From DATFES01 sp035457725 (GTDB taxonomy: Bacteria > Pseudomonadota > Alphaproteobacteria > CACIAM-22H2), in contig DATIBC010000093.1 of the NCBI GenBank assembly GCA_035457725.1, forward strand, positions 1 to 15,202: DNA of 15,202 nt, in the 5' to 3' direction. The position numbers were made by a program, and so were the translations under genes. The notes beneath the pieces were generated by a model. That model was not told the DNA's origin, ran no database searches, and saw nothing but the letters and a program-made list of their open reading frames with translations. Positions 1-6,525 of this stretch are shown here, one piece after another. Every line of letters starts with the position of its first letter. The stretch's first letter is position 1.

Positions 1-101
1 TGGCCGATCTCATGGAACGGCCCGAGCGCTTCGTCTCGCTGCCGAACGACCTGCGGGCGGTCGAAGACTTCATCGCCGGACAGGCGCGGCTCGCCGCATG
101 A
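1..101 (+). CDS. thrC: Threonine synthase, C-terminal end (partial)
   Basis: Only the last 32 residues and the stop codon are present; the frame is open from base 3 to TGA at 99-101. The tail contains MERPERFVSLPND followed by a helix LRAVEDFI, which resembles the C-terminus of alphaproteobacterial threonine synthases, where a MERPER/LPNDL stretch precedes the final helix. Threonine synthase is a PLP enzyme that turns O-phosphohomoserine into threonine in the cytosol. The assignment is supported by the next gene, an M16 peptidase 16 nt downstream on the same strand, an arrangement common in alphaproteobacteria. The preceding enzyme of the pathway, homoserine kinase, is also in this window but in another operon. 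The call rests on a short tail plus context, so it is likely rather than certain. Confidence 0.75.
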   Translation, partial: ADLMERPERFVSLPNDLRAVEDFIAGQARLAA

Positions 102-117
102 TCATCGAGATCGGCCC

Positions 118-1374
118 ATGAACGTGCGCATCACGACCTTGCCCAATGGACTTCGCGTCGCGACCGACGCCATGGCCAGTGTCGAGACGGTGTCGCTCGG
201 CGTGTGGGCCGGCGTCGGCACGCGTCACGAGACTGCCGAGGCGAACGGCGTCGCCCACATGCTCGAACACATGGCGTTCAAGGGAACGACCGGCCGTTCG
301 GCGCGCCAAATCGCCGAGGAAATCGAATCGGTCGGCGGCCAGATGAACGCTCATACCGGCCGCGAGCAAACCGCTTATTACGTCAAGCTGCTGAAGGGCG
401 ACCTCGCGCTCGGCGTCGACATTCTGGCCGATATCCTGCAACGCTCGGTCTTCGATCCCGAAGAGCTTGCGCGCGAGCGCATCGTCGTCTTGCAGGAGCT
501 GGGCCAAGCCGAGGACACGCCCGACGACATTATTTTCGATCATTTTCAGGCGACCGCCTATCCCGACCAGGCGATCGGACGGCCGGTGCTGGGTCAGGCC
601 GAGATCATCGAACGTATGTCGCGCGAGTCGTTGCTCGACTACCGCCAACGCCGCTACGGCGCGCGCAACATGGTGCTGGTCGCAGCCGGCGCCGTCGATC
701 ATGACAAGTTGGTCGAGTTGGCGGCGCAGGGCTTCGCCGATTTGCCGGCCGTGGCCGACGAATCGCTCGAGCCGGCGCACTATGTCGGCGGCGTATTCCG
801 TGAAAACGACCATCTCGAGCAGGTCCATCTCGTCGTCGGCTTCCCCGGCGTCGCATACGCCGATGCCGACTACTATTCGGCGATGGTGCTGGCGACGCTG
901 CTCGGCGGCGGAATGTCATCGCGCCTGTTTCAGGAAATCCGCGAGCGCCGCGGCTTGTGCTACAGCATTTCCGCCTACGCCGTACCGTTCCTCGACGGCG
1001 GGATCTTTGCCGTATACACCGGCACCGGCACCCGCGAAGCGCAAGAATTGGTCGACGTCCTGGCGGGCGAACTCGCCGGGGCGATGCGGGCGGCGGCCGA
1101 GGAGGAGCTCACTCGGGCACGCGTCCAGCTCAAGGCCGGGTTGCTGATGGCGCTCGAGAGCACCAATGCGCGCATGGATGCGCTCGGCTCCCAATTGTTG
1201 ATCTACGGGCGGCCGATCTCGCCGGAGGAGATGGTTGACCGGATCGACGCCGTCGGCGCGGCCGACGTGGCCCGCGTGGCGCGGCGCATATTTGGCGGCC
1301 GCCCGACCATGGCGGCGATGGGACCGCTTGGCGATGTCGATCTTTTCGCGCGGCTCGCGTTGCAGACAGCCTGA
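118..1374 (+). CDS. M16 family zinc metallopeptidase (processing-peptidase-like)
   Basis: A 418-residue protein of the M16B type, related to the beta subunit of mitochondrial processing peptidase. The N-terminal half carries the inverted zinc motif HMLEH (H47, E50, H51), and a third ligand glutamate is expected at E127 in the stretch VVLQELGQAEDTPDD. The spacing fits the family rule HxxEH-x(about 75)-E, so the enzyme should be catalytically active. The C-terminal half has the usual GGGMSSRLFQEIRERRGLCY block found in active M16 subunits. No signal peptide is visible, suggesting a cytosolic protein. The natural substrate of the bacterial single-subunit forms is not well defined. It starts 16 nt after thrC, with only a weak purine-rich site in front of the ATG, so co-transcription with thrC is likely. 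It converges with the yqgE-like gene 21 nt away. Confidence 0.93.
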   Translation: MNVRITTLPNGLRVATDAMASVETVSLGVWAGVGTRHETAEANGVAHMLEHMAFKGTTGRSARQIAEEIESVGGQMNAHTGREQTAYYVKLLKGDLALGVDILADILQRSVFDPEELARERIVVLQELGQAEDTPDDIIFDHFQATAYPDQAIGRPVLGQAEIIERMSRESLLDYRQRRYGARNMVLVAAGAVDHDKLVELAAQGFADLPAVADESLEPAHYVGGVFRENDHLEQVHLVVGFPGVAYADADYYSAMVLATLLGGGMSSRLFQEIRERRGLCYSISAYAVPFLDGGIFAVYTGTGTREAQELVDVLAGELAGAMRAAAEEELTRARVQLKAGLLMALESTNARMDALGSQLLIYGRPISPEEMVDRIDAVGAADVARVARRIFGGRPTMAAMGPLGDVDLFARLALQTA

Positions 1375-1401
1375 GTTGTCGACCTCGCGGTCGGTTCAGG
1401 C
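1369..1401. terminator. Hairpin between convergent genes
   Basis: An outer 6-bp stem GCCTGA (1369-1374) / TCAGGC (1396-1401) encloses an inner stem CGACC (1380-1384) / GGTCG (1389-1393). The outer arms contain the stop codons of the M16 peptidase gene (1372-1374) and of the minus-strand yqgE-like gene (1396-1398). There is no clear T-tract on either side, so a bidirectional intrinsic terminator is only suggested by position. Confidence 0.4.
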
Positions 1402-1983
1402 GTGACCGGCCTGGCCCGCGAGCGAAGTGAGATCGATGCCCAACTTGGCGAGCGCGCGGCGCCACTTATTCTCGTTGTCGCTGTCGAAAACGAGGTTGTG
1501 ATCGGCGGGCACGGCGAGCCAGCCGTTGGCGCTGATCTCGGATTCGAGCTGTCCCGGACCCCAGCCGGCGTAGCCGAGCGCCAGGATGCTCAACTGCGGC
1601 CCTTCGCCGAGCGCTATCGCCTTGAGGATGTCGATCGTCGCGGTAAGCGCGAAGCCGGAAGTGACCACCATCGTGCCGTCGCGCACATAGTCGTCGGAAT
1701 GCAAGACGAAGCCGCGACCGGCTTCGACCGGGCCGCCGAAATGCACGCGAATCTGCTTGGTACGCGCGCCGACCTCGATGTTGAGCTGCTCGAGAAGGTC
1801 GGGGAAGGTGAGCTGATCGAACAGCCGGTTCACCACCAGCCCCATCGCCCCGTCGGAATTGTGCGCGCAGATATAAATGACCGAACGCTGGAAGCGCTGA
1901 TCCTCCATCTGGGGCATGGCGATCAACAGATGCCCGGTGAGGTACGTGGGTATCGCGCTGTTCAGGTTCATCGACTCCGACAT
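1396..1983 (-). CDS. yqgE: YqgE/AlgH family protein (UPF0301)
   Basis: A 195-residue protein that matches the UPF0301 family over its whole length: the N-terminal block GHLLIAMPQMEDQRFQRSV, then ICAHNSDGAMGLVVNR, then the VHFGGPVEAGRGFVLHS region, then LGYAGWGPGQLESEI near the C-terminus. This is the normal family length. The family is cytosolic and conserved; it was named after an alginate regulator in Pseudomonas, but its biochemical role is not settled and no catalytic residue can be pointed to. The ATG at 1981-1983 was chosen because it gives the standard N-terminus. A 10-bp inverted repeat (1993-2019) starts 9 nt upstream of it. It is transcribed divergently from the dsbD-like gene and convergently with the M16 peptidase gene. 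Confidence 0.93.
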   Translation of the reverse strand: MSESMNLNSAIPTYLTGHLLIAMPQMEDQRFQRSVIYICAHNSDGAMGLVVNRLFDQLTFPDLLEQLNIEVGARTKQIRVHFGGPVEAGRGFVLHSDDYVRDGTMVVTSGFALTATIDILKAIALGEGPQLSILALGYAGWGPGQLESEISANGWLAVPADHNLVFDSDNENKWRRALAKLGIDLTSLAGQAGHA

Positions 1984-1992
1984 ATGGCGCTA

Positions 1993-2019
1993 ATCGTGTT
2001 AAAGCAAGCTTAGCACGAT
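1993..2019. repeat. 10-bp inverted repeat upstream of yqgE
   Basis: Arms ATCGTGTTAA (1993-2002) and TTAGCACGAT (2010-2019) pair over 10 positions, one of them G-T, around a 7-nt loop. It lies just before the minus-strand yqgE start and could be an operator or an mRNA hairpin near its ribosome binding site. Which regulator, if any, would bind is unknown. Confidence 0.5.
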
Positions 2020-2078
2020 CCGGCGACACTTCGGCGGAAGTTGCTGCGGTCCACTCACGAATTTGTGCGGCTGTGGCG

Positions 2079-2160
2079 CGACTTAGCACCTATATAAAAG
2101 GCCATCGACGGACCACTTGCTGGAATCATTCCCCGGAGCGCACGCGACGAAGCTAAGTCG
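2079..2160. repeat. 9-bp inverted repeat pair flanking the dsbD leader
   Basis: CGACTTAGC at 2079-2087 is the exact reverse complement of GCTAAGTCG at 2152-2160, which abuts the dsbD start codon at 2161. The left arm shares CTTAGCAC (2082-2089) with the right arm of the nearby 1993-2019 repeat (2009-2016). An AT-rich TATATAAA (2091-2098) sits between the arms and is -10-like, but no well-placed -35 is visible. Confidence 0.35.
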
Positions 2161-4284
2161 ATGCCATTCAAAGCAAAAATTGCCCTTGTCGTAGGGTTCA
2201 TCACGATTGTCGCGGCAGGCACCGCAAGGGCCGCCGAACTAGCTGCTTCGCCTTGGGCCGAAACCGATCAGTCCAAGGTCCGTCTGCTTGCTGCGACGAC
2301 CGCCACAGGTGTCGCCGAAACGTTGCGACTCGGGCTCGAGTTTCAACTTGCGCCCGGATGGAAAACCTACTGGCGCGCTCCGGGCGATGCCGGATTTCCG
2401 CCGCGCCCGGTTTGGGACGGTTCGAGCAATGTCGTCGACGTCGCGATGCGGTGGCCGGCGCCGATGCGCTTCGAGTTGTTCGGCCTCGACACATTCGGCT
2501 ACGGCGACCAAGTCGTGTTTCCACTCGACGTGCGTGTGGCGCGACCTGGGGAACCGGTGCGGCTCATGGCAAAGGTCGACTACCTGATCTGCGAAAAAAT
2601 CTGCATCCCGTACACCGCCGAGCTCGACCTTGCGCTCCCCGCCGGTGCGGTCAACCCGAGCCCGCATGCCCATCTCATCGATCGCTTCAATGCGCGCGTG
2701 CCAGGCGACGGCGGCGGCGCCGGGCTGGCGATCGAGGGCGCCTCGTGGCGTGGCGGCACGGATGCGGCGATCGTCGTGGCCGCTCGCGCGATGACGCCGT
2801 TCGTAGCCCCCGATGTCTATGTCGAGGGTCCCGACGGGTGGACCTTCGGCCGCGCCGAGGCGCGGTTTTCCGACGGCGGCGCGCGCGCGATCATGCGCTT
2901 GCCGCTCCGCTCCGGCGACCAGGCGAGTCTCGTCGGGCGCGAAGTGCGGCTGACGCTGGTCGATGGCGATCGCTCAGCCGAGCGGGTGCTGGTACTCGAC
3001 GGCAGCGCACCCGGCGCGACAAGCGAACCTGGCGGCCTGTTCACGATCCTTTGGCTGGCGCTCTTGGGCGGGCTTATTCTCAATTTGATGCCGTGCGTGC
3101 TGCCGGTCTTGTCGCTGAAGCTGCTTGGCGTGGTCAGCCACGGCGGCGCTGCGCGCAGCGCGATCCGCGCCAGCTTCGTCGCTTCGGCTGCCGGCATATT
3201 GACGGCGTTCGCCGTTCTTGCCGCGGCGCTCGTCGCGCTCAAATCGGCTGGCTTGGCCGTCGGCTGGGGCATTCAGTTCCAACAACCGGCGTTCCTCATC
3301 TTCATGGCGCTGGTGGTGACGCTGTTCGCCGCCAATTTATGGGGCTGGTTCGAGATTCGACTGCCCGATCCGATTGCCGACGCCGCGGCCACGGCGGGGG
3401 CGCCGCGATCGCAACGTCCCTCGCTCAGCGGCGCGTTTGTCACTGGCGCGCTCGCGACGCTGCTGGCGACGCCGTGCTCGGCGCCGTTCCTCGGAACCGC
3501 GGTGGGCTTTGCGCTGGCGCGCGGGCCATTCGAGATATTCGCCGTGTTCCTCGCGCTTGGACTAGGGCTGGCGCTTCCATACCTGGCCGTGGCGGCGGTT
3601 CCGGCCCTGGCGCAGATGATGCCGCGACCCGGCGTATGGATTGTCTGGTTGCGCTTTGCGCTCGGTTTCGCGCTGGCCGGCACCGCGGCGTGGCTGCTGT
3701 CGATCCTCGCAGCGCAGATCGCGCCGGCCGGAGTCGTCGTGCTCGCGGCGTTGTTGCTCGCGGTGTTGTTCGTGTTGTGGCGCGGCCAGGGCGGCCAGCT
3801 GGCGATGATGCGTGTGCCGGCGTTGGCGGGTATCGCCATGTTGGCATTCGTCGTGCCGGGGCGCTTCGAAGCGACGTCGTTCCGAGGCGAGGAGACTGTC
3901 GCCGCGTTGCCGGGCGCTTGGCGAGCCTTCGAGCGTACCGATATCGCGGCATTGGTCGCCGAGGGGAGCGTCGTGTTCGTCGATGTGACCGCCGATTGGT
4001 GCATCACCTGTCAGGTCAACAAGAGCCTGGTGCTGGCGCGCGGACCGGTCGCGGCGCGTCTTGCCGACGGTGCGATCATTCCGGTCCGCGCCGATTGGAC
4101 GAAGCCCGACGAACGGATCGCCGCGTACCTGGCGAGCTTCGGCCGCTACGGTATACCGTTTTATGCCGTATACGGCCCTGGAGCGCCCGATGGCTTGGTT
4201 TTACCCGAGGTGCTTACGCCCGAGGCCGTGCTCGGCGCGCTGGACAGGGCGGCCGGGCCGGCGCGAAGAACCGCCGGCGGTTAA
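2161..4284 (+). CDS. dsbD: DsbD/ScsB-family thiol:disulfide interchange protein
   Basis: A 707-residue inner-membrane protein that carries electrons from cytoplasmic thioredoxin to periplasmic dithiol partners. Residues 1-24 form a signal peptide ending ARA. The N-terminal periplasmic domain has a cysteine pair C144/C148 (LICEKICIPY). From about 293 to 565 there are roughly eight hydrophobic segments, with the two membrane cysteines in NLMPCVLP (C312) and ATPCSAPF (C439). The C-terminal thioredoxin domain has ADWCITC (C614, C617) and the cis-proline region YGIPFY (P666). All three redox centres are therefore intact. The large N-terminal domain with a CxxxC-like pair fits the ScsB/DsbD-like branch better than classical E. 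coli DsbD. It stands alone in front of a peroxiredoxin gene 170 nt away. The periplasmic partner is not in this window. Confidence 0.92.
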   Translation: MPFKAKIALVVGFITIVAAGTARAAELAASPWAETDQSKVRLLAATTATGVAETLRLGLEFQLAPGWKTYWRAPGDAGFPPRPVWDGSSNVVDVAMRWPAPMRFELFGLDTFGYGDQVVFPLDVRVARPGEPVRLMAKVDYLICEKICIPYTAELDLALPAGAVNPSPHAHLIDRFNARVPGDGGGAGLAIEGASWRGGTDAAIVVAARAMTPFVAPDVYVEGPDGWTFGRAEARFSDGGARAIMRLPLRSGDQASLVGREVRLTLVDGDRSAERVLVLDGSAPGATSEPGGLFTILWLALLGGLILNLMPCVLPVLSLKLLGVVSHGGAARSAIRASFVASAAGILTAFAVLAAALVALKSAGLAVGWGIQFQQPAFLIFMALVVTLFAANLWGWFEIRLPDPIADAAATAGAPRSQRPSLSGAFVTGALATLLATPCSAPFLGTAVGFALARGPFEIFAVFLALGLGLALPYLAVAAVPALAQMMPRPGVWIVWLRFALGFALAGTAAWLLSILAAQIAPAGVVVLAALLLAVLFVLWRGQGGQLAMMRVPALAGIAMLAFVVPGRFEATSFRGEETVAALPGAWRAFERTDIAALVAEGSVVFVDVTADWCITCQVNKSLVLARGPVAARLADGAIIPVRADWTKPDERIAAYLASFGRYGIPFYAVYGPGAPDGLVLPEVLTPEAVLGALDRAAGPARRTAGG

Positions 4285-4382
4285 TCGCCGATCGGCTCGG
4301 TTGTTCGCCCGCCGCCCAGCGGCGCGGTCGCCTTCGATGATGAAATGAGTCGGACGGCAGGTTATAGATTCGCCCGATTACG

Positions 4383-4434
4383 CGGTCGCGACCGTGGCGC
4401 CCGGGCCCGCCGGGCGGACGGCGCATCATGCGCC
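4383..4434. repeat. Three tandem palindromes in the peroxiredoxin leader
   Basis: Three perfect inverted repeats follow each other: CGGTCG/CGACCG (4383-4394), CGCCCGG/CCGGGCG with a 5-nt loop (4398-4416), and GGCGCAT/ATGCGCC around a single base (4420-4434). The last ends 6 nt before the purine-rich ribosome binding site of the peroxiredoxin gene. The middle one could fold in RNA; the first and third look more like protein-binding dyads. They could also end transcription from dsbD, though no T-tract follows. Confidence 0.5.
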
Positions 4435-4454
4435 AAGCAAGAAAGGACCCAGGA

Positions 4455-4937
4455 ATGACGATCAAGGTAGGCGACAAGGCTCCGTCGGTGAAGCTCCGGA
4501 CGATGACGAAAGACGGCCCCAAGGAGATCACGACCGACGACTTGTTCAAGGGGAAGAAAGTGGTGATATTCGGCCTTCCCGGCGCGTTCACCCCGACCTG
4601 TTCGGCCAAACACCTGCCGGGCTTCGTCCAACAGGCCGAGGCGATCAGGGCGAAGGGCGTCGACACGATCGCCTGCATCTCGGTCAACGACGCGTTCGTC
4701 ATGGGCGCGTGGGGCAAGGACCAGAATGCCGGCGACAAGGTGCTGATGCTGGCCGACGGCAACGCCGAATTCACCAAGGCCGCCGGGCTCGAGATGGACG
4801 GTACCGGCTATGGCATGGGGCTGCGCTCGCGACGGTTCTCGATGGTCGTCGACGATGGCGTGGTCAAGCACTTCAATTTGGAAAAGCCGGGCGCATTCGA
4901 GGTATCGAACGCCGAAACGATCCTCAAGCAGGTCTGA
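4455..4937 (+). CDS. Peroxiredoxin, Prx5/AhpE-like redoxin family
   Basis: A 160-residue thiol peroxidase that reduces hydrogen peroxide and organic peroxides in the cytosol. The peroxidatic cysteine C49 sits in PGAFTPTCSAKHLPGF, the signature of the Prx5 subfamily, and the catalytic arginine is expected in GLRSRRFSMVVDDG (124-130). A second cysteine, C74 (IACISVNDAF), is present; whether it resolves C49 is unknown. Length is normal for bacterial Prx5 without a fused glutaredoxin domain. The ATG at 4455 was preferred to an in-frame ATG at 4428 because GAAAGGA (4441-4447) lies 7 nt upstream and the protein then begins MTIKVGDKAP, the usual family start. It lacks a signal peptide, so it is not an obvious partner of the upstream periplasm-facing DsbD-like protein, although both handle thiol redox. 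Confidence 0.95.
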   Translation: MTIKVGDKAPSVKLRTMTKDGPKEITTDDLFKGKKVVIFGLPGAFTPTCSAKHLPGFVQQAEAIRAKGVDTIACISVNDAFVMGAWGKDQNAGDKVLMLADGNAEFTKAAGLEMDGTGYGMGLRSRRFSMVVDDGVVKHFNLEKPGAFEVSNAETILKQV

Positions 4938-5261
4938 CGCACTGCGGTGTTACGCTGAGGACTTGACCAAGAAGGCACAAAGAGACCGAACGTTCTTTTC
5001 GTTCATCCGGCATTTTGGCGAACGATGACGACGCAACGTACGTACGCCTCGTGCTTCAACACACTCAGAAAAAGGCGTGCGCACGGCAGCCTTAGAGTAT
5101 GATCCGCCAAGGTTGACTCGCCGGCCTTGCCCCTCGCTTTTCGTCCCTCGACAAGCTCGGGATGAGGGCGCGCGACATGATTACGCTAAAGCGGGTCACG
5201 CTCCAGTGCCTTCGCGCCTTGGTCGTTGATCGACCTTCGCGATCATCCGCGCCGCGCCCGA
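4938..5261. other. Gene-free stretch with hairpins and a REP-like palindrome
   Basis: No credible gene is seen in these 324 nt between two convergent genes. There are several small inverted repeats: TCGTTC/GAACGA (4999-5025), AAGGC/GCCTT (5072-5093), and TGATCG/CGATCA (5227-5245). The last lies 17 nt beyond the rnhA stop on the minus strand and may help end that operon. A REP-like palindrome is at 5145-5168. The short open frames here have no ribosome binding site and run into rnhA antisense. Confidence 0.5.
5145..5168. repeat. REP-like intergenic palindrome, copy 1
   Basis: The element has arms CCCTC and GAGGG around the core GACAAGCTCGGGAT. A related core, CTTCGACAAGTTTGGGACGA, occurs at 14985-15004 in another intergenic region of this window. 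Similar CTTCGACAAGCTCAGGATGAGG-type sequences are frequent between genes in alphaproteobacterial genomes, so this is probably one copy of a dispersed family. Confidence 0.55.
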
Positions 5262-5729
5262 TCATCGCAAATTGGTCGCCGTCAGGGCGTCGATCGCGGC
5301 GCGAGCGAGCGCGTCAGCGCGCTCGTTCTCGGGGTGCCCGGCATGACCGCGCACCCAGCGCCATTCGACCTCGTGCCGGCGCAGCGCATCCTCGAGCTTC
5401 CGCCAGAGATCGACGTTCTTCACCGGCTTTTTGTCAGCGGTCTTCCAGCCGCGGCGTTTCCAATCGTTGATCCAGCGGGTGATGCCGTCGCGTAGGTACA
5501 TCGAATCGGTGTGGATCACCACACGCGCGCCCCGCTTCAGCGCCGCCAGCCCTTCGATCGCCGCGGTCAGCTCCATGCGATTGTTGGTCGTCGCGGGGTC
5601 GGCGCCGGAAATTTCCTTTTCGCGTCCGCGCCATCGCAGCACCAAGCCCCACCCGCCGGGACCCGGATTGCCACGGCAGGCGCCATCGGTGAACAAGTCG
5701 ACCGTGTCGTCGTCGTGTGTCCGGCTCAC
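5262..5729 (-). CDS. rnhA: Ribonuclease HI
   Basis: A 155-residue enzyme that cuts the RNA strand of RNA:DNA hybrids, removing R-loops and primers. All five active-site residues are in place by comparison with E. coli RNase HI: D15 (LFTDGACRGNPG), E53 (NNRMELTAAI), D75 (IHTDSMY), H129 (VRGHAGHPENERAD) and D139. The basic handle helices around 85-105 (WINDWKRRGWKTADKKPVKN) are also present, and the length is standard. The start codon is GTG (5727-5729), which overlaps the TGA of the upstream SIMPL-domain gene by 4 nt (GTGA), so translation is probably coupled. It is the last gene of the minus-strand ispH-thrB-SIMPL-rnhA operon and converges with the peroxiredoxin gene 324 nt away. Confidence 0.97.
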   Translation of the reverse strand: MSRTHDDDTVDLFTDGACRGNPGPGGWGLVLRWRGREKEISGADPATTNNRMELTAAIEGLAALKRGARVVIHTDSMYLRDGITRWINDWKRRGWKTADKKPVKNVDLWRKLEDALRRHEVEWRWVRGHAGHPENERADALARAAIDALTATNLR

Positions 5730-6490
5730 GGTTGTGCGCGCGGTCCGAGAATGACGTCCGCTTCGACGCGGATCTCGACCCGCGTCTCGCCGGGCTCGGC
5801 GACCGGCGGCGGAGCGGCGGCCGCGACCGCCGATTCAACGGCCATGCGCGCGACGGGCGCGATCGGAGGTCGGCCAGTCTGACCCACCCGGACTTCGCGA
5901 TATCGGATGATCGACAGGCTCATCGTCTCGGCGACGCGTTCGGCGCGGGCGCGCAGTCGTTGCAGTGCCTCGCGGGTCAACTCGTCCTCGAGCGCGCGCG
6001 TCGCCTCGCGCGACAGTTCGTAGTTCAGGCCCGAGAAAAGAAAACCCTGCTGCTGCAGCTCTCCGGCGAGCGCCAGCAGCGGCCCGGCCTCTTTGCCCGA
6101 AAGCACGAGGGTCTGTGCGCCGCGCCACCGCGCCGCCGGCGGTGCGCGACGGTCTTCGTGGACGAAATAGCTACCGGTCTCGATCTTGACGCCGTCTACC
6201 GACTTCGCCCTGTCGACGGCGTCGGTCATTTTACGATTGATCTCGGCTTGAATGCGCGCCGGCTCGGCGCCCGTCGCCTCGACGCGAAGCTGCGCACGCA
6301 AGAGGTCCTGCCGCGCCAGCCTTTCGGCCGATTCCGACAGGCGCAAAAGCGTGTAATCGTGCATATGACCATACTGGCCTTGCGCGCCGTGATGCCGCTC
6401 GCCGTCGCCTGCCGGGGACGCCGGTTGCGCATGGCCGGGCGCGGCAATGACGAGCGCAGCCAACAGGAGCATTGACGAACACGTTCGCAT
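5726..6490 (-). CDS. Secreted SIMPL-domain (DUF541) protein
   Basis: A 254-residue predicted periplasmic protein. The N-terminus MRTCSSMLLLAALVIAAPGHA is a signal peptide with cleavage likely after GHA. The rest matches the SIMPL/DUF541 family (YggE/BP26-like): a first strand-rich part with LLRLSESAERLARQDLLRAQ, a central GVKIETGSYFVHED segment, a helix rich in Arg and Glu (ALEDELTREALQRLRARAERV), and a final VEIRVEADVILG strand. The molecular role of the family is unclear; some members affect oxidative stress or form oligomeric rings. The ATG at 6488-6490 was chosen because GAGGAG lies just upstream and the signal peptide begins there; the open frame extends further but lacks such a site. 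It sits between thrB (35-nt gap) and rnhA (4-nt overlap). A short His-rich stretch (ERHHGAQGQYGHMHDY) follows the signal peptide. Confidence 0.85.
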   Translation of the reverse strand: MRTCSSMLLLAALVIAAPGHAQPASPAGDGERHHGAQGQYGHMHDYTLLRLSESAERLARQDLLRAQLRVEATGAEPARIQAEINRKMTDAVDRAKSVDGVKIETGSYFVHEDRRAPPAARWRGAQTLVLSGKEAGPLLALAGELQQQGFLFSGLNYELSREATRALEDELTREALQRLRARAERVAETMSLSIIRYREVRVGQTGRPPIAPVARMAVESAVAAAAPPPVAEPGETRVEIRVEADVILGPRAQP

Positions 6491-6525
6491 GGCGTGTCTC
6501 CTCGATTCGAAGTGGCGGGACCCCA

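Noticed and set aside
70..828. Minus-strand open frame of 252 codons opposite the M16 peptidase
   Set aside because: It is antisense to a gene with complete zinc-binding motifs, and no ribosome binding site or domain is evident.
2091..2098. TATATAAA as a definite dsbD promoter -10 element
   Set aside because: The match is good, but no -35 with 16-18 nt spacing is visible on either strand, so it is only mentioned as a possibility.
2253..4340. Long second-frame open reading frame of 695 codons across dsbD
   Set aside because: The translation is Arg- and Ala-rich without domains and lies within a gene whose redox motifs and membrane segments are all intact; it is a GC-skew shadow.
5162..5470. 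Possible small gene in the gap after the peroxiredoxin
   Set aside because: It starts inside the REP-like palindrome, lacks a ribosome binding site and most of it is antisense to rnhA.
5717..6475. Plus-strand open frame of 252 codons opposite the SIMPL-domain gene
   Set aside because: The minus-strand protein has a signal peptide, a ribosome binding site and a family match; the plus-strand translation has none.
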